Origin: Struthio camelus
Lineage: Eukaryota > Chordata > Aves > Struthioniformes > Struthionidae
Length of the DNA: 64,000 nt
Reading direction: 5' to 3'
NCBI RefSeq assembly: GCF_040807025.1
Contig: NC_090942.1
Coordinates: forward strand, 36,410,911 to 36,474,910
A program made the translations under genes and the position numbers. Below the pieces are notes generated by a model. It did not search any database, was not told where the DNA came from, and was given only the letters and a program-made list of their open reading frames with translations. Numbering within the stretch: the stretch's first letter is position 1; each line of letters starts with the position of its first letter. Shown here in pieces: positions 25,641 through 38,605 of this stretch.

Positions 25641-28600
25641 ATTGTCAGAAAGCCTATCACAGGAGTCTGGCAAACTACTAGAAATGGATGAGAGACTGAA
25701 TCGCTATAAAAATTCCCTGAAAACAGCACTGTGGGCTGTTCCAGTTTAGGGAAGATTGTGCTTCTAGTGTTCATGACATCCTCGCTATGCATGTAAGGAG
25801 GGAACACTGTTCTCCATTGACAAAGTCAGAAGCTGTAAATTCACTACCGTAAACAGATAAAATGTTAAAGCATGCTTTTTGTTAACTCCTTTCTCAACAT
25901 GTATTGCACTTGTAGCTTTCTTTATCAGATTAGCCGTCTCCACACACACACACAAAATTAAAGTGATTGTTAGACTTGCAGGTTGAAACCATAAATAAAC
26001 AATACTAAATCAATAATTGTAATGTATCTCATCTTTTTCTTTTATCAGCCAAGTGTGAAACACAGGCACAGTCATCGAACATGGGTTTAATTGAATCACA
26101 GTTGCTTAAGTGCTCTCAAGAGATGATAAATTAAAAAGTGTTATGCATGAAAGAAATAGGTTTCTGCAAGCTGGAAAAGCAATATGGCATGAGCCTAGTA
26201 ATAAATTGTTGGTTACCCACTAAAACCAAATTGCTACCAATAAAATTTATCTGCAAGCATTTTAACAAGGAAGGAAGAGTAAACAGAAGATTTTACCCCA
26301 GACAGATTTTTTTGTCTTGCTTTTTTTTTGTCAAATTAGTGCCAAGTTAACTGACGAGCTAGTCGAATTATTCCTTGCAGACAATTAATCCGGTGAATCT
26401 AACTTATTTTCTGTTGAAAAACTGTTCCCCAGAAGACTGCTGTTTAGCATGAATGTTTTGCAAAATGATCAGACCATGATTTTTTTTCTGCAAAAATTCT
26501 TGTCAGTTTTTTAAGGGATTGGAATTCAGAATTCAAACTGATACATTTGCTTTCCAAAATCACATGGTACTATTTATGTAAAGTGAATGAATAAGGTTTA
26601 TACCTCTAAAAGTCATTTCTATATTTTAATGCAAATTATTTTTTCAAAAAGTTTCTGAGTTAAATCCTGACCTCTCTCAAGTTAGTTAATTTCAGCAAGG
26701 GCAAGATTTCATACTGCATGCCTTGTATTGAAATTAAAAATGCAATGGAATAAAATATAAAAGACAGTTACAAAAGAACCAAAAAGGACAGTATCAGGTA
26801 AATTTATCAATAATCCCCAGTTATGATTTCATACTGCCCTTCCCCCTGCTAAAATACGAATTATTAAGGCTCCCAGCATATTCAGCCAACAGTCAGACCA
26901 AACTATGAGAAGAAATTCAGTGCTGATGGCAGTAAATGGAAAATCATCCCAAGAGCATACTTGTGCATAGCAACTGGTATACGGCAGAGTACTGCAAATC
27001 CTGTGCAGAGTATAAAAGGGCCCAGCAGAAAGATTCCATTCCTTGAGTTGGACAAACCTGCGGGTAGGACTGCCGCTACACAGGGCTATGGATTGAGTAA
27101 TTCCTCAGATTCCAACTCAAATTAACTCAGAGTATTTCATCAACAATCTTATCTGGATTTCTTTTTGACATAGTTTGTATAAAGTAGGCTCTCCAATCAT
27201 ATGGAGAACAGCAACACAAAGCTAAAGCACAGGCACAATTCTACCTAACCTAGGATATTTTCCTAAGTCCCATCTCTCTGCCTAAAGCACACTTCATTGT
27301 CATTAGAGAAAAACAGGCACTTCCAAAGGGGGAGCTGGACCTGATGGGCTTAACTAGCCTCTACAAAGCAAAGATTACTACTGTTCTCTTAAAGCACTGC
27401 AGTGAAGAGTTTCAGGAAAGAGAGGATGAAAAAACAATAAAAAAATTATTTCTCAATCCATATAATTTCTTATATTGCTGGGTGGTTTTGTGTGCAGCTG
27501 ACAAGGGGTTTGAGGGGTCTTTTTAATTTAACAAGTATTAATAGAAGACTCAAGGCATTTTGTTGTGAGAAAACTGATTCCCTTTACATGATGTTACCTT
27601 TGTAGTATTTAAGACAAAACCTTTGACAAATACACAAAAATAAAAAGCAAAGCAAAAACAAAAGCTAAAAGCAAATACCTACAGAGCCAGTACAGATTAA
27701 TCTGACATCTCCAGAGCAAAGTCAACTGTCCTATTTATGAAATCACAACTAGAGTAAAGAAAATGGAAATAAAAGGCATCTGATGGACTTCAAAGATGGA
27801 CTTCAGGGCTGAAATAACTATGAATTTGAGAATTCTCTGATGGCAGCTGTGAGGCTGCCTCTAGCTCACCAGAGCAATGTCCCTGTCAGAGAGTAACCTA
27901 CTTTCACCTGCTTGGTTTTAGCTTAATCTAAGGGCAACAGCAAAGAGCCACTCAGAATATAAATATCTGAGCACAGCAGCATGGTAACTTTCTCCACTTG
28001 AGGTTTTATAAACCACAAGATTATCATCTAGGAAGAAAATATTATGTTTATCCCTATGAGTCTCAGTTGAAATAAAAGAGAGATAAATATGAGAAGAAAA
28101 AGAGGTCACTAGGTTTAAAGAACTTGAACTCTGTAGAAGTACATCGGGAAAAAAAAAAATCTTTTCTTCCAAACACAACTAGGATTCAGAAAATGCATCT
28201 CTCAGGCTACCTGGGATAGGTGCTAGCTTCAGGCCATTTTCAATCATCTACCACCTGTTTTGGGATCCATTTCAACCAGCTAAAAGTTTACCATGTAACA
28301 GTTAGACATCTAGTCTGTGTGGTCATGGAGGTTCCCTGTAAAGGAACTCAAGTGAATTGACTTGACTGATCAAGTGAATTGCTCTCTGGAAATACCAATT
28401 TTACGAATGGTCCAGGGGTGGTAGCAGTGGTCTGTTCTCACCATTATGACTAGGGAAAGGCTAGATGATGAGGCAGATGTCTTACTTTTAGGTGACTGAA
28501 GAACCACAATGTAAATTCCAACAACACGCCTAATTTAGGGTCACAGATGTCATCCAGTCAAATACTGACTGCATGGAGAGAAAGTTTGCAGCTTGAATTG

Positions 28601-31600
28601 TTCATTACATTCTTGAACTTAGGTGCAAGAGATACTGCTTCAACAACGCTGGGCATGCAGGTGGTCTGAGTATACTTCACCTGTGTAGTTAGTCATGTTC
28701 TGAAGAAAGCGTAGAGCTTTGCTTATTTCCTTTCATTGCCTTTTGCTACATATATTGTTTCACATTTTAGGCTAGAATATTAAAATGATACAGCATAATT
28801 AAAACTATTCACATGCTTTAAAGAGCAGAGTGTATTCACTGTGAACAGAATGGAGATCTAACAGGCTAAAACGTCAGAGTGGTGAGGTATGTTCTTGCTT
28901 TTCATTAATATTCAGGTTTTTGAGAAACTACACATTATGAAAGTTGATCCAATTGATTTATTTCCACTAGTTGTTAGTGCCAATTACCTCCAAATGTTTC
29001 CCCCTCAGATATTTTGTAACAACTCCCAAGTAGTCCTCACTCATGAATTCAAAGACAAAAGCCAGAAACTATTTTTGGTTATGGGAAGGAAGGTCTAGCT
29101 CCTGGGCAGGCTCTGCATATGTTAAGGTGAACGCCAGCACCAGCAGGGGAAGCAGAAGGAGCCTCCTTGCTGGAGAGGGCCCAGGTCTTCAGCAGAACCT
29201 ACTGAATCACATTAGCTGTACTTCAAGACATTACCTTACCATTAAGTACTCTAAAAAGAAGTGGGATTAGAAGTTGATTAACTCTGACCGAAAAAAAAAA
29301 AAAGGAAGGGAAAAAAAAGAAATATCCAGACTTCTTGCCTCTTGGAATTGATCCCACAAGGAAACAGAAAAGCAAGAGTTTCACATAATGCCCTCAAGCC
29401 ATTAGGATAGAGCTCTAGCTCACTGATGATTTATCTTGAAGATAACGAGGGTCAGCTCAGCCCAGCCCTCTAAGCAGCAGAAGCTCATGGTGGGTAACTG
29501 AAATGGCTCTTTCACAGTGTATTTGATATGCTGCCATGAAGCTTGGCATGGCGTACTAGAACCCACTCTTACCTATAACACCAACAGCCTATTTGCTTCA
29601 CTCTTCACAGCACATTCTCTCTCTAAAACTTTGTTAGCAAGATTAGTTTGATTGTAAACAAGGATTTTTTTTTATTCAAGTAGCTGAATTAAATCATGGA
29701 AATGGTGAACCACCGAGGGAACTCTTCAGAAAGAGTGAGCACATGCAACCTCTGCTTCTCCTTTCCTCCCGCCCCCTCCCACATGTACACACACACACAC
29801 TTTATTTATGACTTTGTTTCCACCTGTGCTGGCACAGTTGGGAATTTACAACAGTATTGAAAATGTTACAAGCAGTACCTCAGAAATTCCACATTTCACT
29901 GAGCTGCATTATTATGGAACGTTTGTCATGCAGCCAAATGCTATGTCAGCCCCGTAATTGATTTACAGCAACATCTGTGAGAATGACTGAGGAAGAGGAG
30001 GAAACCAATGTCCACTTTTGATTCCAGTGTTTCAAAGAAATTAAATATGGTAGAAGACTGACAAAGAGAAAATACTAGAAATAAGTAACATGGTTAAAGG
30101 TTAAAGGGATATATATTAAATATTACCAAAAAAAAAAAAAAGTATTACTTTTTAGACAGGAGAATAACCATGGCCTTTTGAGGCATGTTTTAACTTAGCT
30201 ATATAAAACACCTGGCCCCAAAAAAGCAGACCATTTTTTTTTTCCAGGGGAAAATATGAAGCTTAAACAGGAAGCCCATATAGGCTCAAACCTCCTTTGT
30301 GAAAGACCTCATTAAAAAAAATGAAAAATTCCATCAAATTTATATAGTAGTTTCTTTGTGATCACTATGAACTATACTCACAAATCTCTACCTCTCCATT
30401 TAAGAATGATTTGTGAGGAAAAAGAAGGTTCAAGGTTGTTGAAGAGATGGAAAAATTTGGGTGGAGGAAAGAGGAAGGAATGCCTTTCCCAGATGACTCT
30501 CCAGCCTCTGCTCCTACAATAACTTGCACTTCTGTTTGCTTATTGAACATTTTCTCTGCAAGATAGTAAGATGTGGAAGAAAAGAGGAGAGATATCTAAT
30601 GATATTTGGGAATCCTGAATAAGATTTCAATCATCCTGCAACACAATGCTGTTAAACTTTTTTTTTTTTTAAATAAATTAAGTTAATCAAACTTCATAAA
30701 ATCTAAAAAAATTTCCTCAGCTAGCTCATTTGAGAAGACTGTGTGATGTAGCATTTTATTTACACTTCACTTTAATGCAAGTGATGACTTTGACCATTCA
30801 CATGCAGCTCACAACTTCTAGCTGCTGTCAGGGAATTGTGGCACCACAGCATGTCTGAGAGGGGGGAGCTGCTCCCCTGTCCCCGGGGCTGTGGCTGTAG
30901 CTAACCCACCACAGCAAGTGCAATGGTGGCTCTTCAGGAATCACCTGGTGCTTTTTCAGAAACAAAACCACATTGGGTTATGCAGAAAGGATAGGGAGTA
31001 ACTTTCTAGGGAATTCTCAAAGGGTATGGAGATGGGAAAATTTCTAATCACACAGCAAAAAAATATTAAGGCTGACTCTTTAAGACTGTAGAAACTTGTT
31101 GAGTCAAAACTACTAAGAAGAAGTCACGAAGAGAAACATGATCTGGCAGTAAAGTGAACTAACCTGCAGGGACCTGCCAAAGTCAGATCAAATGGATTTG
31201 GAAAGAGATGTATGTGTGGTGAAGAGACAACAAGCAACAACTCTACCCATATGAGCTTCTACATCTGTTTTGTGTTGCCCTGATAACAAAAAAGGCTCTG
31301 TGTACTGTATTTCAGTTCCAACTGGAATATCAAGGACTTGTTAAGAATTTAAAAGTAAAACAAGAAGTAATTTCAAATTGAAAAATCAAAGCATTTCATT
31401 TTTAGTATGTGGAAAATGATTTTTTCAGAAATTTTTTGATGTTCTGATTTAAGTAAAAAGAATAAGCTTAGTGATTCAGCGTCAGAGACGACATATTCAG
31501 CTGACGTATTCAGCTTCTCTTTGTCTTTTAAAACCTACTTTGAACAAAAACACTATTTCAGATGAAACTAAGAGAGTATGCTGGTAGGTGAAAGAAATAG

Positions 31601-34600
31601 ACACAGTTGTTACACGCTAATAAACAAATACTTGCGTTTTTAAAAAGGCACTACAGAACTTCAGCTTACATTTAAGAATGGTTTTATTCATTAAGTTAAT
31701 ACAGTTTTCTAATTAGTCATATTTTCCATCATCACCATCATTTTACCATTCTACCTACTGTGTGGTCACAGTTATGTGAAATTTAATTCATTTTAAGTAC
31801 TATTTTACACATAGGTTTTGTCCCCTTGCCAAAATCTGAGAGCAGACTCACTTTTTTCTGCTTACAGCAAATGCCTACGAGGCTGCTGCTAGTGCCCCTG
31901 ACACTTTCCACTCTTTAGCTTACAGAGGAGGCTGTGTAAGCTAATTACGAAGAGAGCTATGTTTCCCTTTTCCTGAGGGAAGGTTAACAGAGAAAGAAGT
32001 TTACGCTAATAAAGAACACAATCAGCGTGTGGCAAAAGCCAGGCTCTGGGCAGTTGGCTGCTGTAGCAGTGATGCTTTCCCAATGCTGTTGGCATACAAA
32101 TCCACAGTAGGTAGCAGTACAAGTACAGTTTATTTTAAGCCAGTAGAGTAACTAGTTTCAGTTACAAGAACTGGCTTGTTTATATATGTCTTCCACATAT
32201 TCAAACCGTAGCTTCTTCATAGTTGTGCTAGTGACCTACAGCTCTAAAAAGCTATTGAGCAAAAGCTTCACTCTGAGATGCGTTACAATTATTATATGGT
32301 TACAGTGGATCAAATACTGTTTGTGCTACCTCTCTGCTTTTCAGCTGTATTAGACAATAGTCTGCATAATCTGCATGCAGTGAGGGTAGGTCATGAGCAA
32401 AGTGAGGGAACTCTTGATGTCAAATGCAGGAAAAAGAAGTCCTTCTGGCTGTTTCTAAGAGCCTAGAATCAATATGAGATTGAAAAACAGTTTCAAAAAA
32501 TCTCAGTGCGGGAAAGCGTACACGTCTCTTCAAATGCAGTTCTCCCCACTGTCTGGAGGGCTCTTTGTCAGTAACAATTCTGCCATATATGGACTAAGCA
32601 TCAGACAAGCATCTCAGCAAGTATCTCCAGTTCAAACATATTCTGCGTGCGGCAGAAAAGCTATAGCTGCCCCATTCAAGGGCTTATGGAGTGGCAGCTA
32701 TAACTTCCTGTTAAGCTTATTAGGATATGTTAACAGAGAGTAAGAGTTTTAAAAACCTGCACAAGTCAAGAGTTTTTTTCAAAATCACTTTACGATATGA
32801 CAGGAAGTCCAGCCTTCTTCCTCTACGAGCTTACACCTCTGTCCACTTTCCTTTCATGTGGCATGCCAGCAGGTCAACAAAAGACAGTTGGATATTACTG
32901 TTGGGTGCTAGCTCATTTCAGAAATCAGCATGAAATCCCACCACTGGTTGATGAACAAAGAGTAAAACCCGCACTGCTCCATGTTACAGCAATGCCAAAT
33001 GAAAGGTGGGGCATAAAGGAAACATCAGTGCCCATTCTTTCATTACAGTCTTTTTCTAGATTTCTAAAATAAGTAATTAGACACAGGATTTGTGCCAAAG
33101 GTAGCTTCTTTAACTGAATAGGAACTGATGCATTTTTGAATTGCCTCACCTCAAAAGAATCTGAAACTTTACCCTTCAAGAAGATACTACTTCAAATAGT
33201 AATATAACCAGTACCTGAGTTTTGATTATCCTGAGTTTTGAGTATTGATTGGAGTTTTGGATCCAAGGTCGGGGCTTCTCCATACACATCTACAAAGGAA
33301 GTGCTGACAGTTAGTAGGATGGACTGTAGAATGCACATTGCAACAGCAAATGAGGGATGCTTTAGACCGTGCTACACCCAAGTCTTTCAAAGTAAAGGTA
33401 TCAGCCTACAAAATCTCAAAGTCTGTCTAATATTCGGAGGATCTTATTAGTTTGGTCAAGCAACCCAGTGAAATTTCCAGTGAAATCATATTTGAAATTT
33501 GCAGGGTTCAAAATTATTCTCTGCTGATTTCAGAACATAGTATATACATGTGCTCAGATTGCAAACTCCTGCATTGTATCTGTCGGTGAATAGTCCATGG
33601 TGAACAGTCAAGCTGAACAGATACAACAAGAGCTTTGAAGCCACTCTATTGATGGCTGAGGAAAAGTGATCACACTGAAGTACTATCAACAGTCCATAAT
33701 CTACAGAGTAATTTATGTTTCTGTTCTGTGTTGTGTGGGAAATAAAATCCTGGACTCAAGTCACAAAACCTAAAATTGTTTTTCAAGTAGTGAATTTAAA
33801 TTACTACCAACTTTACTCTCAGGTCCTGTTGTCCCATAGCATTCTTAAGTCACATTGATCGTAGGCATTATGACACAGTGGACCCCATGGACCATATGAC
33901 TCTGGGAAACTATGCATTGTACCAACAATATTTAGTCTTGAACACAAACACAGAATAACAAATGGATCTTATTTCTTGTCTACCAGAAAAGGATATTTTA
34001 GATGCAGTAAAACATAACTCTCTAGATGACATGTTCTTTGGTACATAGCTGCTTTTGCCATTTTAGAGCACAAAGAATGAACGGAATTAAAATACATAAA
34101 AAGTATCATGGAGACCATGGGAATGCATATAACACTTCATAAATATTACGCATTGTCTCCTGAATTATGCATTTACTGCATGTTCACACAGAAAGCCTCC
34201 TAAAGCTGTGGTGAGGCTGCCTCCCTCCTCTCCTCCAGCACCCAACCACTACTGACTTATTGCCTTGAAGTATGTATGCTGTGCTCTATTATAAACTGAA
34301 CACATTTGTCCTAGCCTGTAGCTACAGTGACAGGCAAGCAAAGAAAATGGAAACAAGAGTACTGTGGGTTACCAAAACGAGTCCTTAAAGGACATGGGAG
34401 CAATACTGGGCTACAAGAGAAAAAGCAGCATGGGAAATAAGAGACCTCCTGCATCTTTCAGCAAGTGATAGGATGTGAACATATGCTGTTTCAGTGGAAC
34501 TACTGAATCCTAATACTTAGGACAACAACTGTGATAAGCACATTTAGCCACACATTAAATGAGCAAAGATACTGTGGCTTTTATTCCCAGACACAAAACT

Positions 34601-35266
34601 TTCTTAAAATATCAAAAAGGAAGAAATCTGGTAAGCGCTTCATCTGAGTAAAGCCACACGCACAAGAACTGCAACTTCTTAGACGTTGTTCTCCTCTCTT
34701 CACTGAAGAGGCTGAGGCTCTCTCCCTCACCTTTTCTTTTTAATTAAAGAGAGAATTTGATGCAGCTGCTAAACAAAAACACATCAGGTTGGTCAGACGT
34801 GTCCTCTACCATAAAGCAGTAAACAAATTTAGAACAAAAGAGAAAGGAGAAGACATCACTAATCAAGACAAAACTCTCTGACGTGCCATGTCTGTAATAG
34901 GAAGTTCTGAAAATCACAAGTTCAATTTCTTATATTTGCTTATATTGCAAAGTGCTTATATTTGCACTTGAACATAATTCCTAGTTATGGTTCTGGCTAG
35001 TAAGGTTGGCAGAATATAAATATTTGCAGTGTAAATCTTCACCAATGTTGACTGGATTTTAAATCTTAAACCTTAGTTTTTAACTTCTTTGAAGCAGTTG
35101 AAGGAATAGGACCTAAACATTCAAGAAATCTCTGAGACTGGAGTAAAAAAATGTTTGATGACACTACGCAGTTAGAAAAGTAGCAACACTCTTCAACAGA
35201 CATTTTAGACCTACATAACTGTAAAAACCTAAGTTAAAACGTTTGGTCCTGAAATACCGTAGCGTT

Positions 35267-35284
35267 TAAAACCTTAAGGTTTTA
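35267..35284. repeat. Perfect 18-bp palindrome
   Basis: TAAAACCTTAAGGTTTTA is identical to its reverse complement. It lies in intergenic DNA about 3 kb downstream of the LRIG3 stop codon. Confidence 0.9.
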
Positions 35285-35761
35285 CATGTTCAAAATAGTC
35301 ACATAGAGGCTTCAGTTTAGAAACTATGCAGGTATCTCCTACTGTCATCTCAGATACACCATCTAGCCTTTTCAGTTAGGAAGAGCCCTCTTCAGAGAGT
35401 TTCTGGTAAACAAATAACTCTATATAGCATTAAAATGATTATTCAATGCTTGCAGAAACCATACACCTCATCAACTGGCGGAACATTTGGTTGTCTAATG
35501 TATCAAAAAAATACTGCCTTTAAAGAACATTTTACAAGTTATAAGTGAGCCCATGACACAATTCAAACTGCTGCTAGCCATAAAATGGCAAAGTGCTTGG
35601 TTATTCAGCAACACTTGTTTCTTACTCTAAGACTCTTCTGAGATGCAGTGTAAACTTTATTTATTATTGGCTGCAACTTATTTCTTCATCACATCAGCTT
35701 AGGACTTTAGCTTTCAGCGTGTAAATTGTCAAACCACTGGCTCCCTAACCTCGAGATCTTC

Positions 35762-35791
35762 GGGGGGGGGGGAGGGGGAAGGAGAGAGAGA
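35762..35791 (+). repeat. G-rich tract (G11-A-G5) followed by (GA)n
   Basis: G11, A, G5, then AAGGAGAGAGAGAA. It is a purine-only stretch, with a second G-rich block (G5-CA-G8) at 36154-36168. Confidence 0.9.
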
Positions 35792-37899
35792 ATACGAAGG
35801 AAATACTTGTAAACCTCTCAAACAGATGTTAGGTTACATCAATAACCTTAAAAAGAACTATTAAGACATTGCAAGTATCTTGCAATTTACAAAACATGAC
35901 TATATTTAAGTACAACCAACTTCTTAAACATGAAAACTAAGACTGACAAAATGAGGACTCACGAACATTCATTTCCAAGGTATTTACGGCATTGAGTAGA
36001 ATTGTATCCATTTGTATTTTTAGGATGCTATTTGAAACTTGGTGGGAAGGATCTAAAATTCAGTCACTGACCCTGAACTTCTGTTTGGGTACAGGGATCC
36101 ATGGGAGACTAGGTTCTTTATATTAACAAGACTCAGTCCAAGAAAATATTTAAGGGGGCAGGGGGGGGAAAGATGAAAGAGGAAGAAAGAAGTGATATTG
36201 TCTACACTCCCAACAGTCCCCTCTCTCCTTCACTACACAGGAAACAAATTAAAAGCCTGTTTTCGACGATGGACTATTAACATGGATTCTTAAGCTTAAT
36301 CATTAATCTCGGAATGCAAGATGTTGCTTACTGTTTTTAACTTTACTTTTTCACATATCTTAAAAAAAAGGAATGTCTGGTTACAAATGCAAGCTATCAT
36401 GCCCCTGCCTCACTCCCATCCCCTGAAAATGGGGTCAGGGGAGGGAAGAGGAGATAAATTACCTTGATTTACTGCGTGAATCAAATTTAAGATTTCTTGC
36501 CTTATTGACTTATAGCTTTGTGCTTAACTCCGGAAAAATTAATCTCTTTCAAAATGTACTTAATTATAACCAAATACCCATAGCAATGTCTGTCACCACA
36601 TCACCCCATCTGGCAGCAATGAAGACAAATTAACAATAAGAGTCAGAAAATTTGGCAACATGATAAACTAAAGCACGCAAAATCCATTCTCTACACTTAG
36701 ACCACCAGTGACTAAGGATGGATTAACTTCCTGCCTCCAATACTGGTGCCTTAATTAAAGGAAAATAGCATTGCAATCTGGGTACCAGCTTTCTGGCTAC
36801 AAACAACAAAAACCCTGAGCTCAGCTACATACTGCAGTAAAAACCTTTGCTCTAGCTTTAGCCATGATGTCAGTGATGGGATATTCTAACAGCTGCTTTT
36901 AATTTACTTTAAAAAGAAGAGATTTGGCAACTATGTAGGTTTGCACCTTCAAAGTATACAGATATAAAAAGTCGATGTCCTGTAATATTAACCGTTTTGG
37001 AGTCTCATTGTTTTAATGCAGTGATGACAGCAGGATTCACAGCTTTTTAAAATATTAGGCATCTGTACACAGAAAAATAAAAGAGTGTTTTCACTTAGTT
37101 TTAATTACCATCTTACAGCAAGCAATCCTCTTGTATGGTTAAAGGCATCGGGGTTCATTAGTGCAAATTTAACTCAGCAAGAATTTACATTTGCTCAACT
37201 TGACTGAGCAGCTGAATAAAGCACAGATCTCACTGATATATAACCAGAAAAGGGCAGCTGAATAAAGAACAGAAGCATAAGTTAAACCAAAGAAAACATT
37301 ATCTTGTACTTTGGATTACCAGTAGTCTTATGTTGTGCATGGAAGTGGTTGCAGAAGCAGGAAAGAGGGAGAAAGGGTATGGGAAAGCAAAAACTTGGGA
37401 CATGTTAAGCATTTGCCAAATAGTCAGTACGCTATGCCACTTAGAAAAGAGTGATGGTACCAGACAGACATTTAGTGCCTTATTTTCTTCTTGTTTTACT
37501 GAATAGCGTGCTGTGTATTTGTGGATCTACTGTGCATATCCACCACCAGATGCATGCGCTCTATTTGCACGCATGCATGGATAAACAGCTGGTGCTTCAG
37601 CCTTGTGTGCATGTAAATTGAGCATGTGTGCATACATATTTCGTAGCGGGAAAGTGGAGGATTTGCACATTTTTCTGGCACAAATACCTTCAACCCACCT
37701 TACCAGCCACCTGTAGTTGCGGCAGGACCACATCCATCTTTAGAAGCTGAACATATTTAACAGAAATCCAGAGACAAAAGTATTAGACAAACATGTAAAC
37801 AGGCAACAGAAGGCAGCTGCATATGCGTCATGCATTTTCTCTACCTACAAATATAAATTCACACTTTTCATTCTTCATACACTAGTGTGGTTCAGAGAC

Positions 37900-38360
37900 C
37901 ACATGGCAGCATATTTTATTAAAAGTAATGTGCAAATAAGATGCATGATACCTGCAAACAGCATGGAGTTTCCATTTGTAAAAAGGTACAAGTAACAGTA
38001 CAAAATTAGAATACCTACTACTCATTTCAATAAAATGAAGTCTGGCATAGAAATACATATGCTGTATTATTTACACCATTAATTTACAAAAGATAGTTGC
38101 ATAAAACAAAGCTATAAAATAATTAGAAATATAGTTTTTTTTTTATGAGGAATGTCTTCCCTGTATAAAAACTAGAGTATTTTGGCAATTCTGGTTTATT
38201 TGAATAAAAACGTATTTATTTGTTCTGAATTCATAGCATCATGTCATTTGTTTCTTCCCTTCTTCCTTTCCTTTTTCCCTTTTTAAATAAAATTCCACAC
38301 TGAGGTAGTATGTCAAAGTATTTCTTTGGTTCCAGAAATCAATCGCGAGTCCAAAAGGAG
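37900..38360 (-). other. LRIG3: Probable LRIG3 3' UTR
   Basis: AT-rich sequence directly after the stop codon. On the transcript strand, AATAAA hexamers occur 141, 161 and 441 nt after the stop (plus-strand TTTATT at 38215-38220, 38195-38200 and 37915-37920). The third is followed by GT-rich sequence, as expected downstream of a cleavage site. A perfect Pumilio-type element (TGTAAATA in the transcript) lies at 38068-38075. The real 3' end cannot be fixed without RNA evidence. Confidence 0.55.
37915..37920 (-). terminator. Candidate LRIG3 polyadenylation signal AATAAA
   Basis: AATAAA on the minus strand, 441 nt after the stop codon, with GT-rich sequence within 30 nt downstream in the transcript. 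The hexamers at 38195-38200 and 38215-38220 are alternatives that would give a very short 3' UTR. Confidence 0.4.
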
Positions 38361-38605
38361 CTATGTATCCAGATCACAGGATTTGAAAGTAGAAGTCCTA
38401 AAGTTTTCCAAGGACTCTTTGTAAGTATAAATGCTATTTTCTTCTCTAGAAACTGTCCTTTCTTTCCCTTCTTCATCTGCCTCTGAGTCGAAGTCAAATG
38501 AGGCATGAGGATTATTACGGGATGTTTTTGGTTCATAACTTGCTGGCTGCCTACAACTTGAAAGAGAGTCCAGCTGAGGCCTCCATAAAGGCTTTCCAAA
38601 TGTTC
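38361..38605 (-). CDS. LRIG3: LRIG3 exon 19: C-terminus and stop codon
   Basis: 245 bp of coding sequence ending in TAG (38361-38363 on the plus strand). The acceptor is CTTTCAG. It encodes [16 protein letters not shown], an acidic stretch ([15 protein letters not shown]), then [16 protein letters not shown] and the final CDLDT. Human LRIG3 ends almost identically (LENYRTPNFQSYDLDT, from memory). A different frame of the same strand is also open for 86 codons here, but it does not join to the other exons. Confidence 0.95.

Larger units (their letters stand above)
17251..37899. other. Intergenic DNA downstream of LRIG3, proximal part
   Basis: No gene recognised. It contains a (CT)n microsatellite, an alternating AT/AC microsatellite, MIR-like fragments, poly-A and poly-T tracts, a TATA-like motif at 27011 and several inverted repeats. 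In human, LRIG3 is flanked by long gene-poor DNA between ATP23 and SLC16A7 (from memory), and this stretch fits that pattern. Confidence 0.7.

Noticed and set aside
38339..38599. 86-codon open frame on the minus strand over the last LRIG3 exon
   Set aside because: It is a different frame from the one that joins exon 18 through the phase-1 junction. The true frame ends at 38361-38363 with the conserved C-terminus.
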